A stretch of 64,000 nucleotides of DNA. Source: Toxonevra muliebris. Its lineage: Eukaryota > Arthropoda > Insecta > Diptera > Pallopteridae. Position numbers and translations under genes: made by a program. The stretch spans positions 53,085,408-53,149,407 of the forward strand of contig OY829329.1 in NCBI GenBank assembly GCA_963691655.1, in the 5' to 3' direction. Position 1 is the stretch's first letter. Each line of letters opens with the position of its first letter. Under the pieces are notes generated by a model. It saw only the letters and a program-made list of their open reading frames with translations, had not been told where the DNA came from and ran no database searches. Positions 23,733 through 34,744 of the stretch are shown here, one piece after another.

Positions 23733-24607
23733 AAAATAAATACACAAACTTCTTTCACTACAAAATAAAATGTTACTTTGTAAAGTCATAAACTTGAATG
23801 AAATTACCATTTCATAGTCGTTGTCGATTTTGTTCTGTTTCTTTTTTCTTCCCCTCCTTCCCTGCCTTTCTCTCTGTCTCCTCCTCTTTTATATTTAACA
23901 ACTATACTCTTTGCACATATTCTTCATATATTTAACTATGTAGTTTTTATTATTATTTGTCAATGCTGCTGGTGCTGCTGCTGATGCTGTTTGTTTGCTG
24001 TTGTCAACAACTACAACAAGAAAGAACATCGTATGTATAGTAGACTTACGTCATTGAAGGCGGTATTTATGTACCTAGTTTAATTTAAAGCCCGGTAGAA
24101 ACAATGTCAAATATAGTAAAGTAGCTTGAGGATTAACTACAACTATTTATTATTTTTGCTGCCATCGTTGTTGCTGTTAATAAAGTTATCTATGTATTGC
24201 ACTAAAGTCGTACACCATAGAAAAGTTAGAGTCAGACTTTGTTGACAGTTGAAAGTCAAAGTCTTTCTTAGCTGCAAAAGAGGACAACAACAAAAAATAT
24301 TATGTTTGTAGTAAGTTTTTTATTTAACTTGTTGACTAATGATCATCACGTGTCTATTTATAGCATTAGCAAATGTTTAAAATAATCAAGTGATAAATTA
24401 GTTGATTATTGGCAACCAATTAAAAACAAAACGGTTTCTTTTTTTATCGTCACCACTAAAGTATGAGATTATTTTTAAATAATTATGAAATTTAGAAAAA
24501 GATGAAGTTGCATGAGATGTTAGCTTTAAGATTTTGCTGTAATTTATACTAGGAGTTGCATATATCAAACTATAATGAATATCAATAATTATAATAGGTT
24601 ATTGCTA

Positions 24608-25340
24608 ACACTGTTCAACAGCCAAAAATGAGCAGAGACGGGACAAGTGTACTTAGGGTAATGGGGGGTCTCTGAGTCCGAATCCTTGGTCCGTTTCGCT
24701 CTGCTACGCCACAATTTAAAATTGAAAAAAAAATTAAAAATGCAGTTCATATTTTTTTCATCAAAACATTAATTTTTACAAAAAAAAAAATTTTCGATTT
24801 TTTTTTAATTTTTTAATTTTGAAATTTTTTTTTATAATTTTTTTTTTTTTTATAAATTTATTTTTTCGTTATTTTTTTCATCCTCATTATCATCGCACAC
24901 TTTTTCCAAGAAAGTAACTTGAGATAAAAATTTTTTTTGAATCTGGCTCAGGAACGGTTCAACGACAAGGTGCCATATGGCACCGCTAGGCATTACTGGG
25001 TTAAGCTAACAACGAGATAAAAGTGAACGATGATAATGAGGATAAAAAAAAAATAACGAAAAAATAAATTAATTAAAAAAAAAAAAAATTTTAAAGTTAA
25101 AAAATAAAAAAAAACGAAAAAATTTGCAAAAATGGATGTTTTAATAAAAAAAAAAATATGAACTGCATTTTTAATTATTTTTTTTTTTCAATTTTAAAAA
25201 TTTTGATATCAATAAACAAAAAATTGTGACTTAGCAGACCGGACCGGACCACGGATTCAGACTCAGCGACCCCCCATTACCCTAAGTGCACTTGTCCCGT
25301 CTCTGCTCGTTTGAAAAAGTTTCCATTTGTAGAACAGTGT
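24608..25340. repeat. Long inverted-repeat element, 733 bp
   Basis: Ends are ACACTGTTC and its reverse complement GAACAGTGT. The arms (about 310-330 bp each) share AGCAGAGACGGGACAAGTG, CTTAGGGTAATGGGGGGTC, long A/T runs and TCCTCATTATCATCG. A loop of roughly 90 bp separates them and holds a 16-bp palindrome GGTGCCATATGGCACC (24969-24984) and a TTAACCCAGTAATGCC string on the minus strand (TTAA at 25001-25004). No clear target duplication. It could be a foldback-like MITE or a head-to-head duplication. Confidence 0.75.
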
Positions 25341-28300
25341 AATTACTTAAGCAAAGCTTAAAGTCATGGGTTTAATAAAATATATTTATCATGTCACTTG
25401 TATTTTTAGTATATAATCCAAATTTGAGAATTTCTCTGAAATGCACTGAGTAGTTATGTCTTCATCCTTTTATTCTCTCAGAAATTTAAATATTTTTGTT
25501 GGCGCTCAATGTGGGGAACCACAGACGAACTAATAAAATAAAAAGTAGCTTGGTATTTCATGTGGGGATAGCTTCAGAATTTCGTAGTATTTTATATGAG
25601 TAGCTATTCCAAATTAGATTATCATATACTACTTAAAATGTATGCTTTTTTCCTAAAGTAAAGTAAACCATATCAAAATATTTTTCATGGCATTCACTAT
25701 GGGTGCATTGTATTTTTACTTAAAAATTTCGTTTAAATCTACCTTGGATCATGTGGGGATGTGCTTCCTTTCTCACGCGTATATTACAAACTTTGAACTT
25801 CATTATTTTTGTTGGCGCCCAATGTGAGTAACCACAGAATTCGGTTAAATTTAAGTATAGAGCTCAGGAATTTTAAGTATGGAGTCTTGAAAGTACGATT
25901 AAATTAAAGTATCGAATGAGGAAAATATAAATTTAAATACTGGAAAACTTTTATTCTTCAATTTTCTTATGAGCACAACCCACAATAACTCTGAATCATC
26001 AGCATGCAAATTTTCATTCATATTATTCATAAAGTCCAAACTATATATACTTATTAGTTGGATAAAACTGCTCAGAACTGCTTTAAATTAACGTTAGCTA
26101 AGATATAAACAGAAATCTTGTCAAGATACAATAACACATCGTAATCATAGCTAATAATAAACAATTACATCCGTTTCTCACACTTTCATACACAACAACA
26201 CAAACAAATTTTGCAACATTTAATCAAAATCAATTAAATAATTGCACAGCAACATGAAACACAACAAAAACCAAATGTCTAGTTACATTTTTACATATGT
26301 ACGGACGTACAAGTACATGACATGCACGAGGAATAATAGATTCATCATTTTAGCTAATGTCTAAGTTCTACTAATTGAACGAATGACGTGATTTCCTTAA
26401 AAACTAATTTCTTATTTGGATGAATGTTTGAATGAAAGAAAAGAAAAAAAAATAATAATTTTGTTTGCTATTTTAAACATACAAAAATGCATATGTACAT
26501 ACATCTGCTCATATTTGTTCATACACAAATAAAAAAGGAGAAAAAACCAAAAGGTAGGGACGATAGATGATGATCATCAGCAAAAATTATTAAAATAAAA
26601 ATGTATATAACGATATGAAAGATGAGGCTTAAGTAAACAACTACTATAGTAGTACAACTACTAATCAAATTGAATACGAATGAAAGGGAAGAAGCTTCCT
26701 TTGTCCGTCGATGCATGTGATTCTTTAGTGCATTAGAGCGTTACACTTAAGGGTCATAAAACTAAACTATACATAGAACGCATGCACAACCTATTCAAGA
26801 AAAACATAAAATATCTACAAAACTATATAAAAAAGAGAATAGAGGGAGAGATAGAGAGAGAGAGAGAGCGATTGTTCTCTACCTATCAATTTAAAAATGA
26901 TGCACCAAAAAATAAAAAGAAAGTATCAAACACGAACAAAATGAAAACCCAAGTAGCATAAGTAAAGTAGATTGAGCACAAAAAGGAAAAAGGACACTTG
27001 TTTGAGAGCAACAAACAACAACAAGGAAGTTGAATATGTTTAGGTACTATAATTGTAGGTATGCACTCCACTCACATGAGGAAATAATGATGGAAGTGAT
27101 GGAGGAAGGAGCAGTAGTGTCGTTGTCTATCGGCACGCGTGCGCTTCTCTTCCATAAAGTATCATATGTCAACTTAAACAGTATCACGACAACAGAACAT
27201 AAATGAACAAGGCACAGTCAGAGAGAAAGAGAGAGCGCATAAAAACAATATGAACATATGAAAGATTAAGAAAGAATAAGTAAAAAGAACCAGACGGAGC
27301 TCAAGAAGTAAAAGAAGAAGAAGAAACAGATGAAATGATGCACGATGCATGTGGTATGGTAGTGACTAGCATACAAAAAAAAAAAGAAAATATTGTCATC
27401 TGTCAGTTGAAATTTTTGAATATGTACGACATATGAAGTGGGAACATAAAATTTTTAAGATGTTTTTATTTATGAATTTTTTTTATTGTTATTATTATTA
27501 TTTGGGTAGGTACTTTTCATTTACAATGTAGTATATGAAGTAAACTACATACTCACGAGTGAGTGAATAAGTTGGAGAATGCCTATTACTTCGGCCGTAG
27601 CTGCCTGCTGCTACCAATTTTCTTACGATTACAGAACTGAATTTCTAATGAAAAAAACTTAAATGTAAAACAACAACAAAAAGAAAAAAAAAACCAACAA
27701 GCTATGAATGAGTCTTGAGAGTCGTTCGAGTCCGATGTTGACGTCTGGCGACAATATAGCAATAACAACAACTACCACAACGATTACGACGTTGACAACA
27801 ATGTCTGAGTCTGCGTGCATGAGTGTGGTGGTGGTAACGATGGTGTTCTCGGTTGTTGGTGTCTGGAGGCAAGTGACTAGTGTGACAGTGCCAGTGGCAG
27901 CAGTAACGCGTAATGTTTAAATTGGTTTTTACACTTTAAAGGTTTAAAGGTTCGTTTTGATATTCATAGGTAGTGGTAGGTAGTGGAACAGATCTTTTGT
28001 GTGTGTATTTGTGTTTTTTTTTTTTTGTTCTCCACTTCTTTTTCTATATTGACTTTCAGTTTACAGCTGTCGTTAATCCAACTTCACAGCATATGAAAAG
28101 TAGTACGAATTGTTTGTAAGTATAGCTGCTGCTTGTTTGTAATGAATATGAATGAAAAGAATCCGAATTTGAATAGCAAATTATTTTATTGAAATGGGGA
28201 AAAAAAGGTGGAATTTTTGTAAGAAAAAGAAAAGCTATAAAGGTAAAGATGTGAAGAAGAAAATATTGTTACAAAATTCGGAATCTAATGAAATATATTA

Positions 28301-28608
28301 GAATTGGTTAGTTTGTTTTAAATTACTATCAACTGATGTCTGGATCCGTTAACTGGGTCAAGAAAAAAATAGAAAAAACTTATTTTTCAAGAAAAAAAAT
28401 AGAAGAAACTAATTTTTCAAGAAAAAAAAATTAATTGTTGACGAAGTCATTTTTGTAGGACCCCGTTCCTGAAGTAGTGCCTTGAGGTGACCATCATAAC
28501 ATTTTACTGGTTCATCTTAAATTAACCCAAAAAAAAAAAAAAACCATTAGTTTAATAGTTAATCTAGTACCTAACGAGAAGCTTACTCGCGGATTTTTAA
28601 TAAAAACT
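25341..28608. other. AT-rich non-coding stretch
   Basis: No gene supported. It holds the PBS-like array at 25500-25828, a GAGA-rich tract at 26835-26868, and CGN/ACN trinucleotide-rich islands around 27730-27910. Open frames at 26519-26716, 26886-27071 and 27708-27920 are short and low in complexity. Confidence 0.5.
25500..25828 (+). repeat. Small array of PBS-like core repeats
   Basis: TTGGCGCTCAATGTGGGG at 25499-25516 followed by AACCACAG, and TTGGCGCCCAATGTGAG at 25812-25828 followed by TAACCACAG. Between them are shorter CATGTGGGGAT copies near 25563 and 25750 and a weak one near 25690. The first and last share the upstream context TATTTTTGT or ATTATTTTTGT. Confidence 0.6.
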
Positions 28609-28750
28609 ACCACTAAACGTTTAGTGGTAATTGATTTTTCTTTCTACTACCACTAAAGGTTTAGTGGTAGTTAATTTTTATTTCCACTTCCACTAAAGTT
28701 TTAGTGGTAGTTGATATTTATTTCCACTAACACTAAAGGTTTAGTGGTAG
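28609..28750. repeat. 40-bp minisatellite with a palindrome in each unit, 4 copies
   Basis: Four units at 28609, 28649, 28689 and 28729, exactly 40 bp apart. Each has an ACCACTAAA / TTTAGTGGT inverted pair; the first is a perfect 20-bp palindrome centred on CG, the others are imperfect. The linkers are ATTT/TTTC-rich. Confidence 0.9.
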
Positions 28751-29556
28751 TTAATATTTATTTCCACTTAGAAATTTAGTATTAAGCTTGTGTGTATGAA
28801 GGGCACCCTCCCTCTAGTAGTTGGTTTTGAAACTTAACAATAGGGAGAAAAATAAATGTTATGCCATGAAATGTCTCTTCATTTATTACAAATTATAATA
28901 TTAAATTTGGCTTGCATCAGCACCATGCAATTTAATTTCAAATATTTATTTTAAGCCTTAGATTATACTGTACTTAAGTTTTCCTTATCGTTCTTATCGT
29001 TTACTTTCAAAATTAGACAGTTCCAATGAATAAACACTGGGGAATTTTCAGCTTGCTGACTCAAACCACATACCCAATAATGCCAAAAATATGATGGTTT
29101 GGGTAAAACCGAATCCATTTTTTTTTAGAGTTTAAGTTAAAAAAAAAAAAAAAACGATCAGTTACGACATATTGTTTCCATTTCATATTGTAGTCTTTTT
29201 TTTGGTATGCAAACTCTGTATTGCGGTGAGTATTTTTGAAGATATTTCAAGTTACTTTATCAATTCTATCAAATCTGCGCTGAAATCGACGAAGAATATA
29301 TAATTCCAGCACAACACAACTAACAATTTCTAGGTTCTCATGTTTTAAATCATTAATTTTTTGTGTTTTTCATTTTGTCACTGTGCGTTCAAGTTTTGAA
29401 AGTATAGAAACTTGTCGTTTTCATACCAGCAAAGCAGATAAGTCCGTTTTTACATACGTCTAGCTGGTAATACCCGTGTCTTGGTTTGTTGGGCAATAGC
29501 AGCTTCCGCTATCTCTACTCTCTACTAGATCTCTACTTAATAGCAGTAAAAGTATA
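28751..29556. other. Non-coding stretch left of the nested transposons
   Basis: AT-rich with poly-A/T runs; nothing coding or structured enough to name. Confidence 0.5.
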
Positions 29557-29765
29557 TAAGGAGTGAGATTGAAAAAATCTTAATACACGTTTTACCTAAT
29601 AATTTTTTTTGGGTGTAAAATTTAAAAATTTCTTTGATCTAGTTATCTTTGAAAAGTATGTCTGTTGTTTTTTTTTAATGACAAACATGTTGATTTATTG
29701 TGAGTTTGATCAAAATGAGTGAAGAAAAAGAAGTGCGTCTTAAAATTATTAAAAAATTTTTTAAA

Positions 29766-29774
29766 AATCCAAAT
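29766..29774. repeat. Left 9-bp target duplication of the Foldback element
   Basis: AATCCAAAT immediately before the left terminus; identical to 48011-48019 immediately after the right terminus. Confidence 0.95.
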
Positions 29775-30067
29775 AACGGTGTGAAGATAGCCACGCGTGG
29801 CTATCTTAGCAAATACACAAACCACAAAATGTAAAAATTTCTATGTTAACTTAACAGAAAAAATGTTAACCAAAAAATGTAATGTTAAGCAGAATATAGA
29901 ATATTCTATCGGATCCTAATGACCATTTGGAGAACTGACTGTGACCACCAGACATACCATTCCATAGGTATTGAACAACAGTTTTATCCTGCATACACAA
30001 ATTTCACATATTTATCTCAGATTATTTTTAATTAATTTCTAAAATATATCATTTTGTAAACTGAGTT
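29775..30067 (+). repeat. Left outer inverted repeat of the Foldback element
   Basis: 293-bp terminal sequence. It contains a perfect 24-bp palindrome at 29784-29807 (half AAGATAGCCACG) and a 14-bp palindrome ATAGAATATTCTAT. From about 29918 inward (ACCATTTGGAGAAC, CCAGACAT, CCATAGGTATTGAA, TTATCCTGCAT) it aligns in order with the satellite monomer, so it looks like a diverged edge unit. Confidence 0.88.
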
Positions 30068-32148
30068 GGAGGAATCTGGTGGTTATATGGAGCACTTCTA
30101 CATATGTGCCAGATATCACATGGGTATCAGTGGATTGGTATTGAGGAGTAGATCAATCCTGCATTTCCCAAATATCTAACATTAATTTCGGTCTACTAGT
30201 AACGGCTGTTTGAAAATTTGCATGTTGGGTGCAAATGGGCGGAGGAACTGGTGGCCATATGGAGCACTTGTACATATGTGCCAGACATGACATGGGTATC
30301 AGTGGATAGGTATTGAGGAGTAGATCAATCCTGCATTTCCCAAATATCTAACATTAATTTCGGTCTACTAGTAACGGCTGTTTGAAAATTTGCATGTTAG
30401 GTGCAAATGGGCGGAGGAACTGGTGGTCATATGGAGCACTTCTACATATGTGCCAGATATCACATGGGTATCAGTAGATAGGTATTGAGAAGTAGATCAA
30501 TCCTGCGTTTCCCAAATATCTAACATTAATTTCGGTCTACTAGTAACGGCTGTTTGAAAATTTGCATGTTGGGTGCAAATGGGTGGAGGAACTGGTGGCC
30601 ATATGGAGCACTTCTACATATGTGCCAGATATGACATGGGTATCAGTAGATAGGTATTGAGGAGTAGATCAATCCTGCATTTCCCAAATATCTAACATTA
30701 ATTTCGGTCTACTAGTAACGGCTGTTTGAAAATTTGCATGTTGGGTGCAAATGGGCGGAGGAACTGGTGGTCATATGGAGCACTTCTACATATGTGCCAG
30801 ATATCACATGGGTACCAGTAGATAGGTATTGAGGAGTAGATCAATCCTGCATTTCCCAAATATCTAACATTAATTTCGGTCTACTAGTAACGGCTGTTTG
30901 AAAATTTGCATGTTGGGTGCAAATGGGTGGAGGAACTGGTGGTCATATGGAGCACTTCTACATATGTGCCAGATATGACATGGGTATCAGTAGATAGGTA
31001 TTGAGGAGTAGATCAATTCTGCATTTCCCAAATATCTAACATTAATTTCGGTCTACTACTAACGGCTGTTTGAAAATTTGCTTGTTGGGTGTAAATGGGT
31101 GGAGGAACTGGTGGTCATATGGAGCACTTGTACATATGTGCCAGACATGACATGGGTATCAGTAGATAGGTATTGAGGAGTAGATCAATCCTGCATTTCC
31201 CAAATATCTAACATTAATTTCGGTCTACTAGTAACGGCTGTTTGAAAATTTGGATGTTGGGTGCAAATGGGTGGAGGAACTGGTGGTCATATGGAGCACT
31301 TGTACATATGTGCCAGACATGACATGGGTATCAGTGGATAGGTATTGAGGAGTAGATCAATCCTGCATTTCCCAAATATCTAACATTAATTTCGGTCTAC
31401 TAGTAACGGCTGTTTGAAAATTCGCATATTGGGCGGAGGAACTGGTGGTCATATGGAGCACTTGTACATATGTGCCAGACATGACATGGGTATCAGTTGA
31501 TTGGTATTGAGGAGTAGATCAGTCCTGCATTTCCCAAATATCTAACATCAATTTCGGTCTACTAGTAACGGCTGTTTGAAAATTTGCATATTGGGTGGAG
31601 GAACTGGTGGCTATATGGAGCACTTGTACATATGTGCCAGACATGACATGGGTATCAGTGGATAGGTATTGAGGAGTAGATCAATCCTGCATTTCCCAAA
31701 TATCTAACATTAATTTCGGTCTACTAGTAACGGCTGTTTGAAAATTTGCATATTGGGTGGAGGAACTGGTGGTCAAATGGAGCACTTGTACATATGTGCC
31801 AGACATGACATGGGTATCAGTGGATTGGTATTGAGGAGTAGATCAATCCTGCATTTCCCAAATATCTAACATTAATTTCGGTCTACTAGTAACGGCTGTT
31901 TGAAAATTCGCATATTGGGTGGAGGAACTGGTGGTCATATGGAGCACTTGTACATATGTGCCAGACATGACATCGGTATCAGTGGATTGGTATTAAGGAG
32001 TAGATCAATCCTGCATTTCCCAAATATCTAACATAATTTCGGTCTACTAGTAACGGCTGTTTGAAAATTTGCATGTTGGGTGCAAATGAGTGGAGGAACT
32101 GGTGGCCATATGGAGCACTTGTACATATGTGCCAGACATGACATGGGT
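30068..32148 (+). repeat. Forward satellite array, first block (about 12 monomers)
   Basis: Head-to-tail 172-bp units, e.g. AACGGCTGTTTG at 30201, 30373, 30545 and 30717. From about 31400 onward a 162-bp variant appears (31405, 31567, 31729), lacking 10 bp between two GGGTG strings. The block ends in an assembly gap. Confidence 0.95.
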
Positions 32149-32348
32149 NNNNNNNNNNNNNNNNNNNNNNNNNNNNNNNNNNNNNNNNNNNNNNNNNNNN
32201 NNNNNNNNNNNNNNNNNNNNNNNNNNNNNNNNNNNNNNNNNNNNNNNNNNNNNNNNNNNNNNNNNNNNNNNNNNNNNNNNNNNNNNNNNNNNNNNNNNNN
32301 NNNNNNNNNNNNNNNNNNNNNNNNNNNNNNNNNNNNNNNNNNNNNNNN
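32149..32348. other. Assembly gap of 200 N
   Basis: Exactly 200 unknown bases, probably a fixed-size scaffolding gap. All open frames that cross it are meaningless. Confidence 0.98.
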
Positions 32349-32353
32349 TAAGG

Positions 32354-32646
32354 AACGGTGTGAAGATAGCCACGCGTGGCTATCTTAGCAAATACACAAA
32401 CCACAAAATGTAAAAATTTCTATGTTAACTTAACAGAAAAAATGTTAACCAAAAAATGTAATGTTAAGCAGAATATAGAATATTCTATCGGATCCTAATG
32501 ACCATTTGGAGAACTGACTGTGACCACCAGACATACCATTCCATAGGTATTGAACTACAGTTTTATCCTGCATACACAAATTTCACATATTTATCTCAGA
32601 TTATTTTTAATTAATTTCTAAAATATATCATTTTGTAAACTGAGTT
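32354..32646 (+). repeat. Second copy of the left Foldback terminus
   Basis: Starts AACGGTGTGAAG right after the gap, preceded only by TAAGG. It carries the base (GAACTACAG) found in the right terminus rather than that of the first left copy (GAACAACAG). It lacks the AATCCAAAT flank. Either a second nested element or an allelic contig joined by mistake. Confidence 0.9.
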
Positions 32647-34724
32647 GGAGGAATCTGGTGGTTATATGGAGCACTTCTACATATGTGCCAGATATCACAT
32701 GGGTATCAGTAGATAGGTATTGAGGAGTAGATCAATCCTGCATTTCCCAAATATCTAACATTAATTTCGGTCTACTAGTAACGGCTGTTTGAAAATTTGC
32801 ATGTTGGGTGCAAATGGGTGGAGGAACTGGTGGTCATATGGAGCACTTGTACATATGTGCCAGACATGACATGGGTATCAGTTGATTGGTATTGAGGAGT
32901 AGATCAATCCTACATTTCCCAAATATCTAACATTAATTTCGGTCTACTAGTAACGGCTGTTTGAAAATTTGCATGTTGGGTGCAAATGGGTGGAGGAACT
33001 GGTGGTCATATGGAGCACTTGTACATATGTGCCAGACATGACATGGGTATCAGTTGATTGGTATTGAGGAGTAGATCAATCCTGCATTTCCCAAATATCT
33101 AACATTAATTTCGGTCTACTAGTAACGGCTGTTTGAAAATTTGCATGTTAGGTGCAAATGGGCGGAGGAACTGGTGGCCATATGGAGCACTTCTACATAT
33201 GTGCCAGATATGTCATGGGTATCAGTGGATAGGTATTGAGAAGTAGATCAATCCTGCATTTCCCAAATATCTAACATTAATTTCGGTCTACTAGTAACGG
33301 CTGTTTGAAAATTTGCATGTTGGGTGCAAATGGGTGGAGGAACTGGTGGTCATATGGAGCACTTGTACATATGTGCCAGACATGACATGGGTATCAGTTG
33401 ATTGGTATTGAGGAGTAGATCAATCCTGCATTTCCCAAATATCTAACATTAATTTCGGTTTACTAGTAACGGCTGTTTGAAAATTTGGATGTTGGGTGCA
33501 AATGGGCGGAGGAACTGGTGGTCATATGGAGCACTTGTACATATGTGCCAGACATGACATGGGTATCAGTTGATTGGTATTGAGGAGTAGATCAATCCTG
33601 CATTTCCCAAATATCTAACATTAATTTCGGTTTACTAGTAACGGCTGTTTGAAAATTTGGATGTTGGGTGCAAATGGGCGGAGGAACTGGTGGTCATATG
33701 GAGCACTTGTACATATGTGCCAGACATGACATGGGTATCAGTTGATTGGTATTGAGGAGTAGATCAATCCTGCATTTCCCAAATATCTAACATTAATTTC
33801 GGTCTACTAATAACGGCTGTTTGAAAATTTGGATGTTGGGTGCAAATGGGCGGAGGAACTGGTGGCCATATGGAGCACTTCTACATATGTGCCAGATATC
33901 ACATGGGTATCAGTAGATAGGTATTGAGGAGCAGATTAATCCTGCGTTTCCCAAATATCTAACATTAATTTCGGTCTACTAGTAACGGCTGTTTGAAAAT
34001 TTGCATGTTGGGTGCAAATGGGTGGAGGAACTGGTGGTCATATGGAGCACTTGTACATATGTGCCAGATATGACATGGGTATCAGTAGATAGGTATTGAG
34101 GAGTAGATCAATCCTGCATTTCCCAAATATCTAACATTAATTTCGGTCTACTACTAACGGCTGTTTGAAAATTTTGCATGTTGGGTGCAAATGGGTGGAG
34201 GAACTGGTGGTCATATGGAGCACTTGTACATATGTGCCACACATGACATGGGTATCAGTTGATTGGTATTGAGGAGTAGATCAGTCCTGCATTTCCCAAA
34301 TATCTAACATTAATTTCGGTCTACTAATAATGGCTGTTTGAAAATTTGGATGTTGGGTTCAAATGGGCGGAGGAACTGGTGGCCATATGGAGCACTTCTA
34401 CATATGTGCCAGATATCACATGGGTATCAGTAGATAGGTATTGAGGAGCAGATTAATCCTGCGTTTCCCAAATATCTAACATTAATTTCGGTCTACTAGT
34501 AACGGCTGTTTGAAAATTTGCATGTTGGGTGCAAATGGGTGGAGGAACTGGTGGTCATATGGAGCACTTGTACATATGTGCCAGATATGACATGGGTATC
34601 AGTAGATAGGTATTGAGGAGTAGATCAATCCTGCATTTCCCAAATATCTAACATTAATTTCGGTCTACTAGTAACGGCTGTTTGAAAATTTGCATGTTGG
34701 GTGCAAATGGGCGGAGGAACTGGT
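32647..34724 (+). repeat. Forward satellite array, second block (about 12 monomers)
   Basis: Same 172-bp monomer in forward orientation, ending within a unit at GGAGGAACTGGT. Confidence 0.93.
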
Positions 34725-34744
34725 ATATTCAATCAATCATTACT
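34725..34744. other. Inversion junction (loop) of the Foldback element
   Basis: About 20 bp (ATATTCAATCAATCATTACT) between the last forward and first reversed unit, not present in the monomer. This is the whole unique centre of the element. Confidence 0.85.

Larger units (their letters stand above)
21356..24607. other. AT-rich non-coding stretch
   Basis: No gene supported. It contains long A and T runs, a (TA)n tract near 23275-23293, a PBS-like repeat pair at 23414-23547 and a CT microsatellite at 23693-23728. The short open frames at 21726-22887 run through poly-A/T sequence on both strands and look fortuitous. Confidence 0.5.

Noticed and set aside
31979..32413. Open frames of 102-141 codons on both strands across 32.0-32.4 kb
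   Set aside because: They run through the 200-N gap, so most residues are unknown, and the rest is satellite or TIR sequence.
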